This document shows, piece after piece, positions 34,268 through 43,460 of a DNA stretch of 64,000 nucleotides. The position numbers and the translations under genes are program-made. Position 1 is the first letter of the stretch. Every line of letters begins with the position of its first letter. Source of the stretch: JACDAN01 sp035535195 (GTDB lineage Bacteria; Actinomycetota; Thermoleophilia; Gaiellales; Gaiellaceae); assembly GCA_035535195.1 (NCBI GenBank), contig DATLQK010000075.1:18771-82770 (forward strand). The letters run 5' to 3'. The notes below the pieces were generated by a model. That model was not told where the DNA came from and searched no databases. It was given only the letters and a program-made list of their open reading frames with translations.

Positions 34268-35404
34268 ATGTCGAGCTGGGCCCCCGACGTGGTCGCGCTC
34301 TTCACCGAGCTGGCGGCGATCCCGAGCCCGCCCGGCTCGGAGCGGGAAGTCGCCGACCGCGTCGCCACCTACCTCGGGGGCCTCGGCCTCGAGGTGACCG
34401 AGGACGACGCCGGCTCCCGAATCGACTCGAACGTTGGAAACCTCCTCGCCCGGCTGGCGCCGACGGCGCCGAACGGCGGCACGCCGATCTTCCTCTGCGC
34501 GCATCTCGACACCGTGCAGCCGACCGGGCCGCTCGAGCCGGTCGTCGACGAGGGCATCGTCCGGAACGCAGGTGGCACGATCCTCGGCGCCGACAACAAG
34601 GCGGCGGTCGCCTCCATGCTCGAGGCGGCCAGGCTGATCCTGTCCGAGAACCGCCCCCACGCGGGCCTCGAGCTCCTGTTCACCCCGAAGGAGGAGGTCG
34701 GCCTGCAGGGCGCCAAGGCGTTCGACGCGGAGCGCCTCGAGGCAACCGTGGGGTTCGTCTTCGACCACGCGGCGCCGATCGGCGAGGTCATGCTCGGCGC
34801 GCCCCACGCACGGGCACTCGAGGTGACGATGCGGGGCCGCTCGGCTCACGCCGGGATGGCGCCGGAGGAAGGCCGTTCCGCGATCGCCGCGGCCGCGCGG
34901 GCGATCGCGGACTTTCGTCTCGGCCGCATCGACGAGGAGACGACGGCCAGCGTGGGGCTGATCCACGGCGGGACGGCCAAGAACATCGTCCCCGACCGCT
35001 GCACGTTCTCGATCGACGTGCGCTCGCACGACGAGCGGAAGCTCTCCGACCTCGTGCAGGAGCTGCTCGAGACGATCACGTTCGCCGCCTCGTTGGAGCA
35101 GTGCGAGGCGGACACGACCGTCGACCACAGCTATCGCGGCTACCGCTTCTCGCGCGGTGACCTGCCGGTGCGGCTCGCGGCGGAGGCGCTGACGCGGACC
35201 GGGATCGAGCCGGTGTACGGGCTCGGAGGCGGCGGTGCCGACGCCAACGTCTTCAACGAGCGCGGCGTTCCGTGCCTCAACCTGGCCAACGGGATGACCG
35301 CAATCCACACGCCGGACGAGCACATCGCCGTCGCCGATCTCGAGCGGATGGTCGAGGTCGCGCTCGCGCTCGTGGACGTCGCTCGCGAAGCCGATGCCAC
35401 TTAG
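34268..35404 (+). CDS. M20-family metallopeptidase (peptidase T-like)
   Basis: 378 residues. Zinc ligands and catalytic residues: His/Asp in LCAHLDTVQP, Asp in LGADNKAAVASML, the Glu pair in FTPKEEVGLQG, and His at the end in TAIHTPDEHIAV. The lid dimerisation domain spans about 170-280 (ALEVTMRGRSAHAGMAPEEG). It most resembles the PepT-like YqjE subfamily of tripeptidases and is cytoplasmic. It is followed, with 11 bases of overlap, by a DUF3866 gene. Confidence 0.88.
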   Translation: MSSWAPDVVALFTELAAIPSPPGSEREVADRVATYLGGLGLEVTEDDAGSRIDSNVGNLLARLAPTAPNGGTPIFLCAHLDTVQPTGPLEPVVDEGIVRNAGGTILGADNKAAVASMLEAARLILSENRPHAGLELLFTPKEEVGLQGAKAFDAERLEATVGFVFDHAAPIGEVMLGAPHARALEVTMRGRSAHAGMAPEEGRSAIAAAARAIADFRLGRIDEETTASVGLIHGGTAKNIVPDRCTFSIDVRSHDERKLSDLVQELLETITFAASLEQCEADTTVDHSYRGYRFSRGDLPVRLAAEALTRTGIEPVYGLGGGGADANVFNERGVPCLNLANGMTAIHTPDEHIAVADLERMVEVALALVDVAREADAT

Positions 35405-36380
35405 CCTCACGCGGGGAACGGTCACGGCCGTCCGGCCGCACGACGAACTGCTCCATCTTCACGTCGACGGGAAGCCTGCGATCGCGTATCCCCGGCTGAC
35501 CGGGCCGGTCGAGGTGGGCGACGAGGTAATCGTGAACGTCCAGGCGCGCGAGCTCGGGTTGGGCTCGGGCGGCTTCGACGTCCTCTACCTGAACCTCACC
35601 CGCGGGCTGGACGCCGAGGCCGAGCCCGAGGCGCACGTGATGAGCCTCCCCTACACGCCACTCCAGGCGGCCATGCGCCACGTGGAGGAGGACGGCCCGC
35701 TCGTCGAGACGCTGAACGGGCTGCCGGTTGTCTGCTGCACCGTCCACAGCCAGGTCGCCCCCGTGTGCGCAGGGCTCAGGCGTCGGAAACTGCGGGTCGC
35801 CTACGTGCAGGTGGCGGGAGGTGCGCTGCCGGTCTCGCTCTCCGATGCGCTCCGGGCGCTGAAGCGGGAGGACCTGATCCGCGTCGCGGTCGCCGTCGCG
35901 CCGTGTTTCGACGGCGACGCGCAGGCCGTGACGGTGGCGTCCGCGCTCGCGTGGGCCGCGGGCCAGGGGTACGACGCCGTCGTCTCGTCCGTCGGCCCCG
36001 GCATCGTCGGGACCGCAAGCCCGTTCGGCCACGGGGGCCTGGCCGCGGCCGAGGTCGCGAACACGTCGCGAGCCCTGGGCGGCGAGCCGATCCTCGCGGT
36101 GCGGTACTCCGACGCCGACTCGCGGGAGCGGCACCGCGGCGTCTCGCATCACACGAGGTCGGTCCTCGGGCTCTGCGGGCCCGGAGTGACGATCGCGTGG
36201 CCACGCGGCCTCGATGCGCCGGAGTGGCTGGAGCCGCGGGAGGAGGTCGACGTCGAGGGTTGGCACGAGGATTGCGGCCGGCTCCCTCTCTCCCACATGG
36301 GGCGCGGCCTGGAGGACGACCCGTGTTTCTTCATGACCGCGTTCGCCGCCGGCCGCGTCGCCCGCGAGCGCGTCGCCTGA
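35394..36380 (+). CDS. DUF3866-family protein
   Basis: 328 residues without signal or membrane segments. The sequence MPLSLTRGTVTAV, the TPLQAAMRHVEE region, VVCCTVHSQVAPVCAGL and the VGPGIVGTASPFGHGGLAAAEV segment fit DUF3866, found mainly in actinobacteria and firmicutes. Its function is unknown. The conserved Cys and His residues, and HHTRSVLGL near residue 250, could form a metal or nucleophile site. Its stop overlaps the aldo/keto reductase ATG. Confidence 0.85.
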   Translation: MPLSLTRGTVTAVRPHDELLHLHVDGKPAIAYPRLTGPVEVGDEVIVNVQARELGLGSGGFDVLYLNLTRGLDAEAEPEAHVMSLPYTPLQAAMRHVEEDGPLVETLNGLPVVCCTVHSQVAPVCAGLRRRKLRVAYVQVAGGALPVSLSDALRALKREDLIRVAVAVAPCFDGDAQAVTVASALAWAAGQGYDAVVSSVGPGIVGTASPFGHGGLAAAEVANTSRALGGEPILAVRYSDADSRERHRGVSHHTRSVLGLCGPGVTIAWPRGLDAPEWLEPREEVDVEGWHEDCGRLPLSHMGRGLEDDPCFFMTAFAAGRVARERVA

Positions 36381-37153
36381 TGGAGGAACGCCGCCTCGGC
36401 CCGGTGGTCGGGCTCGGCACGTGGAACACGTTCGGCGGCGATGTCGAGCTCGCCACGGATGTCGTCGGCGCCGCCTTCGCGTCGGGCGCGCGCGTCTTTG
36501 ACAGCTCGCCGATGTACGGGCGCGCGGAGCCGTCGCTCGCCGGCGCCCTCGAAGGGAAGCGCGGGCAAGGGATCGTCGCAACGAAGATCTGGGCGCCGAC
36601 GGTCGAGCAGGCGAGCGAGCAGTTCCTCCGCCAGCTCGAATGGTTCGGGCGGGTCGAGATCGAGCAGGTGCACAACCTCGTCTCCTGGCGCGAGCACCTG
36701 CCGTGGCTCGAGGAGGCGAAGGCGGCCGGGACGGTCGACCGGATCGGCGTCACCCACTACAGCCCGCTCGCCTTCGACGAGCTGGCCGAGGCGCTCAGGA
36801 CCCGCCGGTTCGACACCGTGCAGCTGCCGTTGAACCCACACGAACGCCTCGCCGAGCGCCGGCTCCTGCCGCTCGCGGTCGAGCTCGACATCCCCGTGAT
36901 CGTGATGCGGCCTCTGGGTGAGGGCGAGCTGCTCGAGGATTCGCCCCTGCCGGAGGAGCTGGAGCCGCTGGCGGAGTTCGGCGTCGACACGTGGCCCCAG
37001 GCGCTCCTCAAGTGGGCACTGTCCGACGACCGCGTGGACGTGGTGATCCCGGCGACGCGAAACCCGCTGCATGCCGCCGAGGACGCGCGGGCCGGCGAAC
37101 CACCGTGGTTCGGCCCGGAGGAGCGCCGGTTCGTCGAAGAGCTCGCGGGGTAA
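36380..37153 (+). CDS. aldo/keto reductase
   Basis: 257-residue TIM-barrel NAD(P)H oxidoreductase. The catalytic set is visible: Asp in VFDSSPMYGRAE together with its Tyr, Lys in VATKIWAPT and His in QVHNLVSW. Coenzyme contacts are in IGVTHYSPLAF, and the late IPATRNPLHAAED motif binds the phosphate. The substrate is unknown. ATG overlaps the DUF3866 stop; the TAA begins the TAAGGT hexamer before ald. Confidence 0.87.
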   Translation: MEERRLGPVVGLGTWNTFGGDVELATDVVGAAFASGARVFDSSPMYGRAEPSLAGALEGKRGQGIVATKIWAPTVEQASEQFLRQLEWFGRVEIEQVHNLVSWREHLPWLEEAKAAGTVDRIGVTHYSPLAFDELAEALRTRRFDTVQLPLNPHERLAERRLLPLAVELDIPVIVMRPLGEGELLEDSPLPEELEPLAEFGVDTWPQALLKWALSDDRVDVVIPATRNPLHAAEDARAGEPPWFGPEERRFVEELAG

Positions 37154-37156
37154 GGT
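37151..37156 (+). promoter_or_regulatory. -10 hexamer overlapping stop of aldo/keto reductase
   Basis: TAAGGT, 9 nt before the TTG at 37166. Its TAA is the upstream stop. Confidence 0.4.
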
Positions 37157-37165
37157 TCCGCCGCC

Positions 37166-38290
37166 TTGAACATCGGCGTGGCCAAGGAGATCAAGCCGGA
37201 CGAGTACCGCGTTGCGCTCACGCCGGCGGGCGCGCTCGAGCTGGTTCAGACCGGCCATTCCGTGCTCGTCGAGAGCGGCGCGGGGGAGGGAAGCGCGTTC
37301 GCGGACTCGGAATACGTGCGCGTCGGCGCGCGGATCGGGACCGTGCAGGAGGTATGGGCGGACTCGGAGCTCGTGCTCAAGGTTAAGGAGCCGCTGCTGG
37401 AGGAGTTCCCGCGGCTCCGGGAAGGCCAGATCCTCTTCACCTACCTCCACCTCGCGGCCAGCGAGGAGCTGACGCGGGCGCTGATGGACAGCGGCGCGAC
37501 GTGCGTCGCCTACGAGACGGTCGAGACCGACGACCGCGCGTTGCCGCTCCTGGCGCCGATGAGCGAGATCGCGGGCCGTCTTGCCGCGCAGGCGGGGGCG
37601 ACGTTCCTGGAGAAGCCCCTCGGCGGGCGGGGGCTCCTGCTCGGCGGTGTGCCGGGGGTCTCGCCCGGCTCGGTCGTCGTGATTGGCGGCGGGATGGTCG
37701 GGTACAACAGCGCCGTGATCGCGCTCGGGCTGGGCGCCAAGGTGACCATCCTCGAGCGCTCGATCGACCGGATGCGCCACCTGGAAGAGGTGCTCGGGGC
37801 GCGGGTGACGCTGCTGATGTCCTCGAGCCTTCAGATCCAGGAGTCCGTCGCGCAGGCGGACGTCGTGATCGGCGCGGTGCTGATCCCCGGCGCGCTCGCC
37901 CCGAAGCTGATCACGCGCGAGATGGTGGCCGGGATGAAGGAGGGCTCGGTGATCGCGGACGTCGCGATCGACCAGGGCGGCTGCGTCGAGACCTCGCACC
38001 CGACGACGCACTCCGAGCCGGTGTTCGTCGTCGACGGAGTGATCCACTACTGCGTCGCGAACATGCCGGGCGCGGTTCCGATCACGTCCACGAAGGCGCT
38101 CACCAACGCGACGCTGCCGTACGTCGAGGAGATCGCCGACCACGGTCTCCGCGAGGCGATCGCCCGCGATCCGGCACTGGCGCGCGGCGTCAACGTGATC
38201 GACGGGAAGATCACGTACGAGGCGGTCGCGGAGGCCCACGGCCTCGAGTTCACGCCGCTCGAGGACGTGCTCCGGCTGGAGCCGGTCTAA
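37166..38290 (+). CDS. ald: alanine dehydrogenase
   Basis: NAD-dependent conversion of L-alanine to pyruvate and ammonia. 374 residues, full length; TTG start. Family signatures are IGVAKEIKPDEYRVALTPAG, the catalytic Lys and His in LKVKEPL and FTYLHLAAS, the NAD loop VVIGGGMVGYNSAV, and the late segments IADVAIDQGGCVETSHPTTH and YCVANMPGAVP. It stands alone and converges on a microprotein gene with overlapping stops (CTAA at 38287-38290). Confidence 0.96.
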   Translation: MNIGVAKEIKPDEYRVALTPAGALELVQTGHSVLVESGAGEGSAFADSEYVRVGARIGTVQEVWADSELVLKVKEPLLEEFPRLREGQILFTYLHLAASEELTRALMDSGATCVAYETVETDDRALPLLAPMSEIAGRLAAQAGATFLEKPLGGRGLLLGGVPGVSPGSVVVIGGGMVGYNSAVIALGLGAKVTILERSIDRMRHLEEVLGARVTLLMSSSLQIQESVAQADVVIGAVLIPGALAPKLITREMVAGMKEGSVIADVAIDQGGCVETSHPTTHSEPVFVVDGVIHYCVANMPGAVPITSTKALTNATLPYVEEIADHGLREAIARDPALARGVNVIDGKITYEAVAEAHGLEFTPLEDVLRLEPV

Positions 38291-38427
38291 CTCTCTGCAG
38301 GCGCCGTTCGCTTCTTGCGCGGGCCCGTCGGCGTGAAGCGCACGACGAGCCAGGTGACCCCCGCGGCCAGCGAGATGACGGCCACGATGAAGATCACCAT
38401 CCCGATCAGTCCGAGAACGGTGCCCAA
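38287..38427 (-). CDS. 46-residue single-helix membrane microprotein
   Basis: Begins at TTG. Residues 4-29 are hydrophobic (LGLIGMVIFIVAVISLAAGV then TWLVV), followed by RFTPTGPRKKR and a short tail. The TATTGT hexamer 9 nt upstream on the same strand supports this TTG start. The stop overlaps the ald stop. Positive charges after the helix suggest the C-terminus faces the cytoplasm. Function unknown. Confidence 0.6.
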   Translation of the reverse strand: MGTVLGLIGMVIFIVAVISLAAGVTWLVVRFTPTGPRKKRTAPAES

Positions 38428-38435
38428 GACGGGCC

Positions 38436-38442
38436 TACAATA
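38436..38442. promoter_or_regulatory. symmetrical bidirectional -10 element
   Basis: TACAATA reads TACAAT (38436-38441) toward deoB and TATTGT (38442-38437) toward the microprotein. The gaps to the start codons are 10 and 9 nt. Confidence 0.5.
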
Positions 38443-38451
38443 GCCGTCGCT

Positions 38452-39618
38452 ATGCCGCGCGCGTGCGTCATCGTGCTCGACGCCGTGGGGGCGGGCGAAC
38501 TGCCTGACGCAGCGGAGTACGGCGACGAGGGCTCGGACACGCTCGGGAACGTCGCCAAGGCCGTCGGCGGGCTGGATCTGCCCAACCTCGAGGCCTTCGG
38601 GCTCGGGAACGTCAAGGAGCTCGAGGGCTGCCGCCCGCAGCCGGGGGCGCCGGCCGTCGCGGGGCGGCTCGTGGAGCGGTCGAAAGGGAAGGACACGACG
38701 ACCGGCCACTGGGAGCTGATGGGCGTGGTGACGGCGCAGCCCTTTCCGACGTACCCGCACGGCTTCCCGCACGACGTGCTCGACCCGTTCATGCACCGGA
38801 CAGCGCGCGGCGTCCTCGGGAACAAGGCAGCGTCGGGGACGGAGATCATCGACGAGCTCGGCGAGGAGCACCAGCGCACGGGGAAGTGGATCGTCTACAC
38901 CTCGGCGGACTCGGTCTTCCAGATCGCCGCGAACGTGGACACGATTCCGCTGGACGAGCTCTACCACGGCTGCGAGATCGCCCGCGAGATCCTGACCGGC
39001 AAGCACGCCGTCGGCCGCGTAATCGCTCGGCCGTTCGAGGGCGAGTCCGGGAACTACGTCCGGACTGCCGACCGGCACGACTGGTCGCTCAAGCCCCGGC
39101 AGCCGAACTACCTGACGCTCGTCCGCGAGGCGGGGCACAAGGTGCACGGCGTCGGGAAGATCCGTGACATCTTCGCCGGCGTCGACATCGACGAGTCGCA
39201 CCCGACGAAGTCGAACGTCGAGGGGATCACGGTCACCGAGCAGCTCCTCCGCGAGCTCGAGGACGGGGTCGTGTTCGTCAACCTCGTGGAGACGGACATG
39301 CTCTGGGGCCACCGGAACGACCCGGTCAACTTCCACCGGTGCCTGCAGGACTTCGACCGGCGGTTCCCGGATCTCCTCGCGCAGCTGCACCAGGGCGACC
39401 TGCTGATCATCACCTCGGACCACGGCTGCGACCCGACCACGCCGTCGACCGACCACTCCCGCGAGCACGCGATGCTGATCGCGTACGTCGAGGGGCGGAA
39501 CGCCGGCGGTGCGACGCACGAGGGCGAGTTCGCGGACGTCGGGGCGACGGTGAACGCGTGGCTGGGAGGCAAGACGTCTCCGCGGGGTGTCCCCGGCAGC
39601 CCGATCATCGAGCCTTGA
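38452..39618 (+). CDS. deoB: phosphopentomutase
   Basis: Interconverts (deoxy)ribose 1- and 5-phosphate in nucleoside breakdown. 388 residues of the alkaline-phosphatase superfamily. VIVLDAVGAGELPDA holds the first Mn ligand; KGKDTTTGHWELMG holds the phosphorylated Thr. ITSDHGCDPTTPSTDHSREH holds the remaining Asp/His ligands. It forms a nucleoside salvage unit with the phosphorylase at 40313; a methyltransferase gene lies between them with overlapping ends. Confidence 0.96.
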   Translation: MPRACVIVLDAVGAGELPDAAEYGDEGSDTLGNVAKAVGGLDLPNLEAFGLGNVKELEGCRPQPGAPAVAGRLVERSKGKDTTTGHWELMGVVTAQPFPTYPHGFPHDVLDPFMHRTARGVLGNKAASGTEIIDELGEEHQRTGKWIVYTSADSVFQIAANVDTIPLDELYHGCEIAREILTGKHAVGRVIARPFEGESGNYVRTADRHDWSLKPRQPNYLTLVREAGHKVHGVGKIRDIFAGVDIDESHPTKSNVEGITVTEQLLRELEDGVVFVNLVETDMLWGHRNDPVNFHRCLQDFDRRFPDLLAQLHQGDLLIITSDHGCDPTTPSTDHSREHAMLIAYVEGRNAGGATHEGEFADVGATVNAWLGGKTSPRGVPGSPIIEP

Positions 39619-40316
39619 TGCACGACCCGGCAGTCGTCCGCGCCGAGTACGCGGACGAGACGCGGCTCGCAGCCCGGAAGGCCGCGCACACAGGGGCCGA
39701 GGGCCCGGACGCACGCGAGGTGCTATTCGAGGCGGTGGTCGAGCGGGGGCCGGCGCGGATCCTCGAGGTCGGGTGCGGCGAGGGCGAGCTCGCCGAGCGA
39801 CTGGGACGGGAGACGTCGGCCGACGTGGTCGCGATCGACCAGTCGCGGCGGATGGTGGAGCTCGCCCGTGCGCGTGGGGTCGACGCGCGGGTGGGCCGGG
39901 CGGAAGAGCTCGAGTTCGACGACGCGAGCTTCGACTGCATGGTGGCGGCGTGGATGCTCTACCACGTCGAGGAGCTGGATCAGGCGCTTGGCGAGCTCGC
40001 GCGGGTCCTCGCACCGCGCGGGCGGCTCGTCGCCGTCACGAATGGTCAGGATCATCTGAAAGAGCTCTATGAGCTCATCGGTTGCGACAGAGTCGAGAAT
40101 CAGTTCACCGCCGAAGTCGCCGATGAAGCGCTCCCGAGACGGTTCCCGCGGGTGGAGCGCCGGGACGCGCACGGCTGGATCGTCTTCCCCGACTCGGATG
40201 CGGCTCAGACGTACGTGTCGTCGCTCGTCGCGCTCGAGGGGGCCCGGGTTCCGCCGCGGGACGGAGAGATTCGCGCCCGCCGCCTGCCCTCGATCTTCGT
40301 GGCCGAGAAGGCGTGA
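39618..40316 (+). CDS. class I SAM-dependent methyltransferase
   Basis: 232 residues. SAM motif I is ILEVGCGEGELAERL (about 52-66), motif post I is VVAIDQSRRMVELA, and DDASFDCMVAAWMLYHVEE is the motif II region, typical of the UbiE/COQ5-like Methyltransf_11 group. The substrate is unknown. It is embedded between deoB and the nucleoside phosphorylase with 1- and 4-base overlaps, so it is co-translated, but no metabolic link is obvious. Confidence 0.85.
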   Translation: MHDPAVVRAEYADETRLAARKAAHTGAEGPDAREVLFEAVVERGPARILEVGCGEGELAERLGRETSADVVAIDQSRRMVELARARGVDARVGRAEELEFDDASFDCMVAAWMLYHVEELDQALGELARVLAPRGRLVAVTNGQDHLKELYELIGCDRVENQFTAEVADEALPRRFPRVERRDAHGWIVFPDSDAAQTYVSSLVALEGARVPPRDGEIRARRLPSIFVAEKA

Positions 40317-41608
40317 TCAGGCCCGCCGAGCTGATCCAGCGGAAGCGCGACGGCGAGGAGCTTGGGGACGACGAGATCGCCGCGCTGATCCTCGGCTATG
40401 CGCGCGGCGAAATCCCGGACTACCAGCTCGCCGCGTTCGCGATGGCCGTGTACTTCCGCGGGCTCTCGCCGCGGGAGACGTACGCGCTGACCGATGCAAT
40501 GGTCCGCAGCGGCGAGACGATCGACCTCGAGGCGGAGATCGGCCGGCCGGTCGCCGACAAGCACTCGACGGGCGGCGTCGGGGACAAGGCGTCGCTCGTG
40601 GTGGGGCCGCTCGTGGCCGCGTGTGGGGTCCCGTTCGGGAAGATGAGCGGACGGGGACTGGGCCACACCGGCGGGACGCTGGACAAGCTCGAGTCGATCC
40701 CGGGCTACCGCGTCGAGCTCTCGCGCGAGGAGTTCGTCGACCAGGTGCGGGACGTCGGGCTCGCGGTGATCGGGCAGACGGCCGACCTCGTGCCCGCGGA
40801 CAAGCACCTCTACGCGCTGCGCGACGTCACCGCGACGGTCGAGAACGTCTCGCTGATCGCGGCCAGCATCATGTCCAAGAAGATCGCCGCGGGCGCGAAC
40901 GCGATCGTCCTGGACGTCAAGGTCGGCGACGGCGCCTTCATGAAGACGCTCGACGACGCGCGACAGCTCGCCGGCGCGATGCTCGAGCTCGGCCGCCGCG
41001 CGAACCGGCAGGTCATCTGCGAGCTGACCGACATGGACCAGCCGCTCGGGCAGGCGGTCGGGAACGCGCTCGAGATTCGCGAGGCCGTTGCGGCGCTCCG
41101 CGGCGACGGTCCTCCCGACCTGACGGAGCTCGCGGTCGTGTCGGCCGCGCACCTCGTCACGCTCGTCGACGGGATCGGCGAGCTCGAGGCGCGCGGGCGC
41201 GTCGAGGCGGCGCTCCGGGACGGCTCAGCGCTCGACGCGTACGACCGCTGGATCCGCGCGCAGGGGGGCGACCCCTCCGAGGAGGCGCTGTCGATTGCGC
41301 CCGTCGTCCGCACGGTCGCGGCCGAGCGTGACGCCTACGTTTCCCGTCTCGACGCGCTTGGGATCGGCGTGGCGGCGATGCGCCTCGGGGCGGGGCGGGC
41401 CACGAAGGCCGACGAGATCGACCATGCAGTCGGTGTCGTCTGCATGCGCAAGCGCGGCGAGCCGGTCCGAGCCGGCGAGCCGCTGGCGGAGATCCACGCG
41501 CAGGACGAGCGCATGGCCGACGCGGTCGCGGCCGAGGTCGCCGCGGCCTTCGAGCTGAGCGACGAGGAGCCGCCGCGTGCCGGCGTGATCCTCGAGACCC
41601 TCAGCTGA
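40313..41608 (+). CDS. pyrimidine-nucleoside (thymidine) phosphorylase
   Basis: Phosphorolysis of thymidine, deoxyuridine or uridine, giving the pentose 1-phosphate used by DeoB. 431 residues. Phosphate-binding KHSTGGVGDKASL (about 83-95), then GRGLGHTGGTLDKLESIPG, the KKIAAGANAIVLDVKVGDGAFMK stretch and the DMDQPLGQAVGNALEI stretch are all family signatures. Whether it is DeoA or Pdp cannot be decided from sequence alone. GTG start overlaps the methyltransferase stop. Confidence 0.94.
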   Translation: MIRPAELIQRKRDGEELGDDEIAALILGYARGEIPDYQLAAFAMAVYFRGLSPRETYALTDAMVRSGETIDLEAEIGRPVADKHSTGGVGDKASLVVGPLVAACGVPFGKMSGRGLGHTGGTLDKLESIPGYRVELSREEFVDQVRDVGLAVIGQTADLVPADKHLYALRDVTATVENVSLIAASIMSKKIAAGANAIVLDVKVGDGAFMKTLDDARQLAGAMLELGRRANRQVICELTDMDQPLGQAVGNALEIREAVAALRGDGPPDLTELAVVSAAHLVTLVDGIGELEARGRVEAALRDGSALDAYDRWIRAQGGDPSEEALSIAPVVRTVAAERDAYVSRLDALGIGVAAMRLGAGRATKADEIDHAVGVVCMRKRGEPVRAGEPLAEIHAQDERMADAVAAEVAAAFELSDEEPPRAGVILETLS

Positions 41609-41626
41609 GGGGCGCGGCCGCGAGGC

Positions 41627-41632
41627 TACGCT
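41627..41632 (+). promoter_or_regulatory. -10 hexamer of mutM
   Basis: TACGCT, 6 nt before the GTG at 41639. Confidence 0.4.
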
Positions 41633-41638
41633 AGCCCG

Positions 41639-42472
41639 GTGCCGGAGCTCCCCGAGGTCGAGACCGTTCGCACGAGCCTCGAGCCGGCGCTCGTGGGCCG
41701 GCGGTTCGATCGCGTCGAGATAGCCGACGCGAGGCTGACACGCCCGTTCGACCCCGACGAGGTGGCGGCCGAGCTCCAGGGCGAGGTCGTCGCGGCCGTC
41801 GAGCGGCGGGGCAAGTATCTCGTTGTTCGGTTTCGGACTGGACGGACGCTCCTGATTCACCTCCGGATGACGGGGTCGTTGCGGCACCATTTGGACGGAA
41901 CGGGCGAGGACGATCCGCATCGGCGTGCTGTTGTCAGATTAGACGACGGATCGGACGTCACGTATCGCGACGTCCGCCGTTTCGGCACCTGGCTCCTCCT
42001 CGAGCCGGGTGAGGACACGCCGTACCTCACGGAGCGCCTGGGCGAGGAGCCGCTCGAGACCGGCTTCACCCCGAAGGCGCTGGCGGCACGGCTCGCCAAC
42101 CGACGCACGTCCGTGAAGGCCGCGATCCTCGATCAGCGCTCCGCCGCGGGGATGGGGAACATCTACGCGGACGAGGCCCTCTGGCGGGCGAAGATCCACC
42201 CGCTCCGGCAGGCGGGCGACCTCTCGCCGGACGAGATCCGCCGCCTCCACCGCGGGATCAAGGAGGCGCTGCGTCACGGGATCAAGCGGCAGGGGACGAC
42301 GCTCCGGGACTACCGGACGCCGAACGGCGCCAGAGGGACGATGCAGGACGAGCTCCGCGTCTACGGCCGCTCCGACGAGCCCTGCTTCCGCTGCGGCACG
42401 CCGATCGCGAAGACGCGCGCAGCCGGCCGCGGCACCTGGTACTGCCCCACCTGCCAACCGGAGCCGAGCTAG
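41639..42472 (+). CDS. mutM: formamidopyrimidine-DNA glycosylase
   Basis: Removes 8-oxoguanine and Fapy lesions and nicks the abasic site. 277 residues. After the initiator, PELPEVETVR provides the catalytic Pro2 and Glu3; the beta-turn Lys is in RRGKYLVV. The helix-two-turn-helix is in QRSAAGMGNIYADEALWRA. The C-terminal zinc finger has four Cys (CFRCGT and CPTC). The N-terminus leaves no doubt about the GTG start. The epimerase gene follows after 2 bases. Confidence 0.96.
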   Translation: MPELPEVETVRTSLEPALVGRRFDRVEIADARLTRPFDPDEVAAELQGEVVAAVERRGKYLVVRFRTGRTLLIHLRMTGSLRHHLDGTGEDDPHRRAVVRLDDGSDVTYRDVRRFGTWLLLEPGEDTPYLTERLGEEPLETGFTPKALAARLANRRTSVKAAILDQRSAAGMGNIYADEALWRAKIHPLRQAGDLSPDEIRRLHRGIKEALRHGIKRQGTTLRDYRTPNGARGTMQDELRVYGRSDEPCFRCGTPIAKTRAAGRGTWYCPTCQPEPS

Positions 42473-42474
42473 CG

Positions 42475-43398
42475 GTGCGGGTGGTCGTCACCGGGGGAGC
42501 CGGGTTCGTCGGCTCTCACGTCGTCGACGCCTTTCTCGCGCGCGGCGACGAGGTCGTGGCCGTCGACGACCTCTCGACCGGCTCGCGCGACCACCTGTCC
42601 GTGACCGTCGACCTCGTCGAGCTCGACGTCGCAGACGGGGACGCACTCCAGGCGGCGCTCTCTGAGGCGGCGCCCGACGTGATCTGCCACCTCGCCGCTC
42701 AGGCGAGCGTCACCGTCTCCGTCTCGAACCCCGACCTCGACTTCGCCTCCAACGTGCGCGGCACGTTCAACGTCTGCCGGACGGCGGGCGAGCTCGGCGC
42801 GCAGGTGATCTTCGCCTCCACCGGCGGCGCGATCTACGGGAACGCGGCCCCACTGCCGACGCCCGAGACCCATGTCCCGGAGCCGCTTGCGCCCTATGGA
42901 GCCTCGAAGCTCGCCGGTGAGGCCTTCGTCGGCACCCAGTCGCGTTACGACGGCCTCCCGAACGTGATCCTTCGGCTCGGGAACGTCTTCGGCCCGCGCC
43001 AGAACCCGCACGGCGAGGCGGGGGTCGTGGCGATCTTCAGCGACCGCCTCCTCCGCGGGGAGCACCCGGTCGTCTACGGCCGCGGCGAGCCCACGCGCGA
43101 CTACGTCCACGTCCGCGATGTGGCGCGCGCATTCACGCTCGCCGCCGACCGCAGGACGGCCGGGACGTTCAACGTCGGTTGTGGCGAGGAGGTCACGGTG
43201 CTGGAGCTCTTGGACGCCGTGCAGGAGGCCGCCGGCACCGACGTCGGGCCGCTGCTCGAGCCGCTCCGACCGGGCGAGCTCGAGCGAAGCGCAATCGACT
43301 CGACCGCGGCCGCGCACGCGCTCGGCTGGCGGGCGGAGATCCCGTTCCGCGAGGGGATCACGGAGACCTTCCGCTGGTACGCAAACTCGCAGCAGTAG
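42475..43398 (+). CDS. NAD-dependent epimerase/dehydratase (UDP-sugar type)
   Basis: 307-residue extended short-chain dehydrogenase. The NAD loop is VTGGAGFVGSHVVDA; the catalytic Ser/Thr, Tyr and Lys are in ASTGGAIYG and YGASKLAGE. RLGNVFGPRQNPHGEAGVVA and RDYVHVRDVARA are typical of UDP-glucose 4-epimerase relatives. It probably makes a nucleotide sugar for surface polysaccharide, in line with the O-antigen ligase-like gene downstream. Confidence 0.88.
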   Translation: MRVVVTGGAGFVGSHVVDAFLARGDEVVAVDDLSTGSRDHLSVTVDLVELDVADGDALQAALSEAAPDVICHLAAQASVTVSVSNPDLDFASNVRGTFNVCRTAGELGAQVIFASTGGAIYGNAAPLPTPETHVPEPLAPYGASKLAGEAFVGTQSRYDGLPNVILRLGNVFGPRQNPHGEAGVVAIFSDRLLRGEHPVVYGRGEPTRDYVHVRDVARAFTLAADRRTAGTFNVGCGEEVTVLELLDAVQEAAGTDVGPLLEPLRPGELERSAIDSTAAAHALGWRAEIPFREGITETFRWYANSQQ

Positions 43399-43460
43399 CG
43401 CCGGCGGACGACCGCTGTACTCTCTGGAGAAGGTGCGCGTAGCCCGGTTCACGAGCCTCG

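Noticed and set aside
36149..38239. Minus-strand open frame of about 700 codons opposite the aldo/keto reductase and ald
   Set aside because: Both plus-strand genes have complete catalytic motifs; the antisense product has none.
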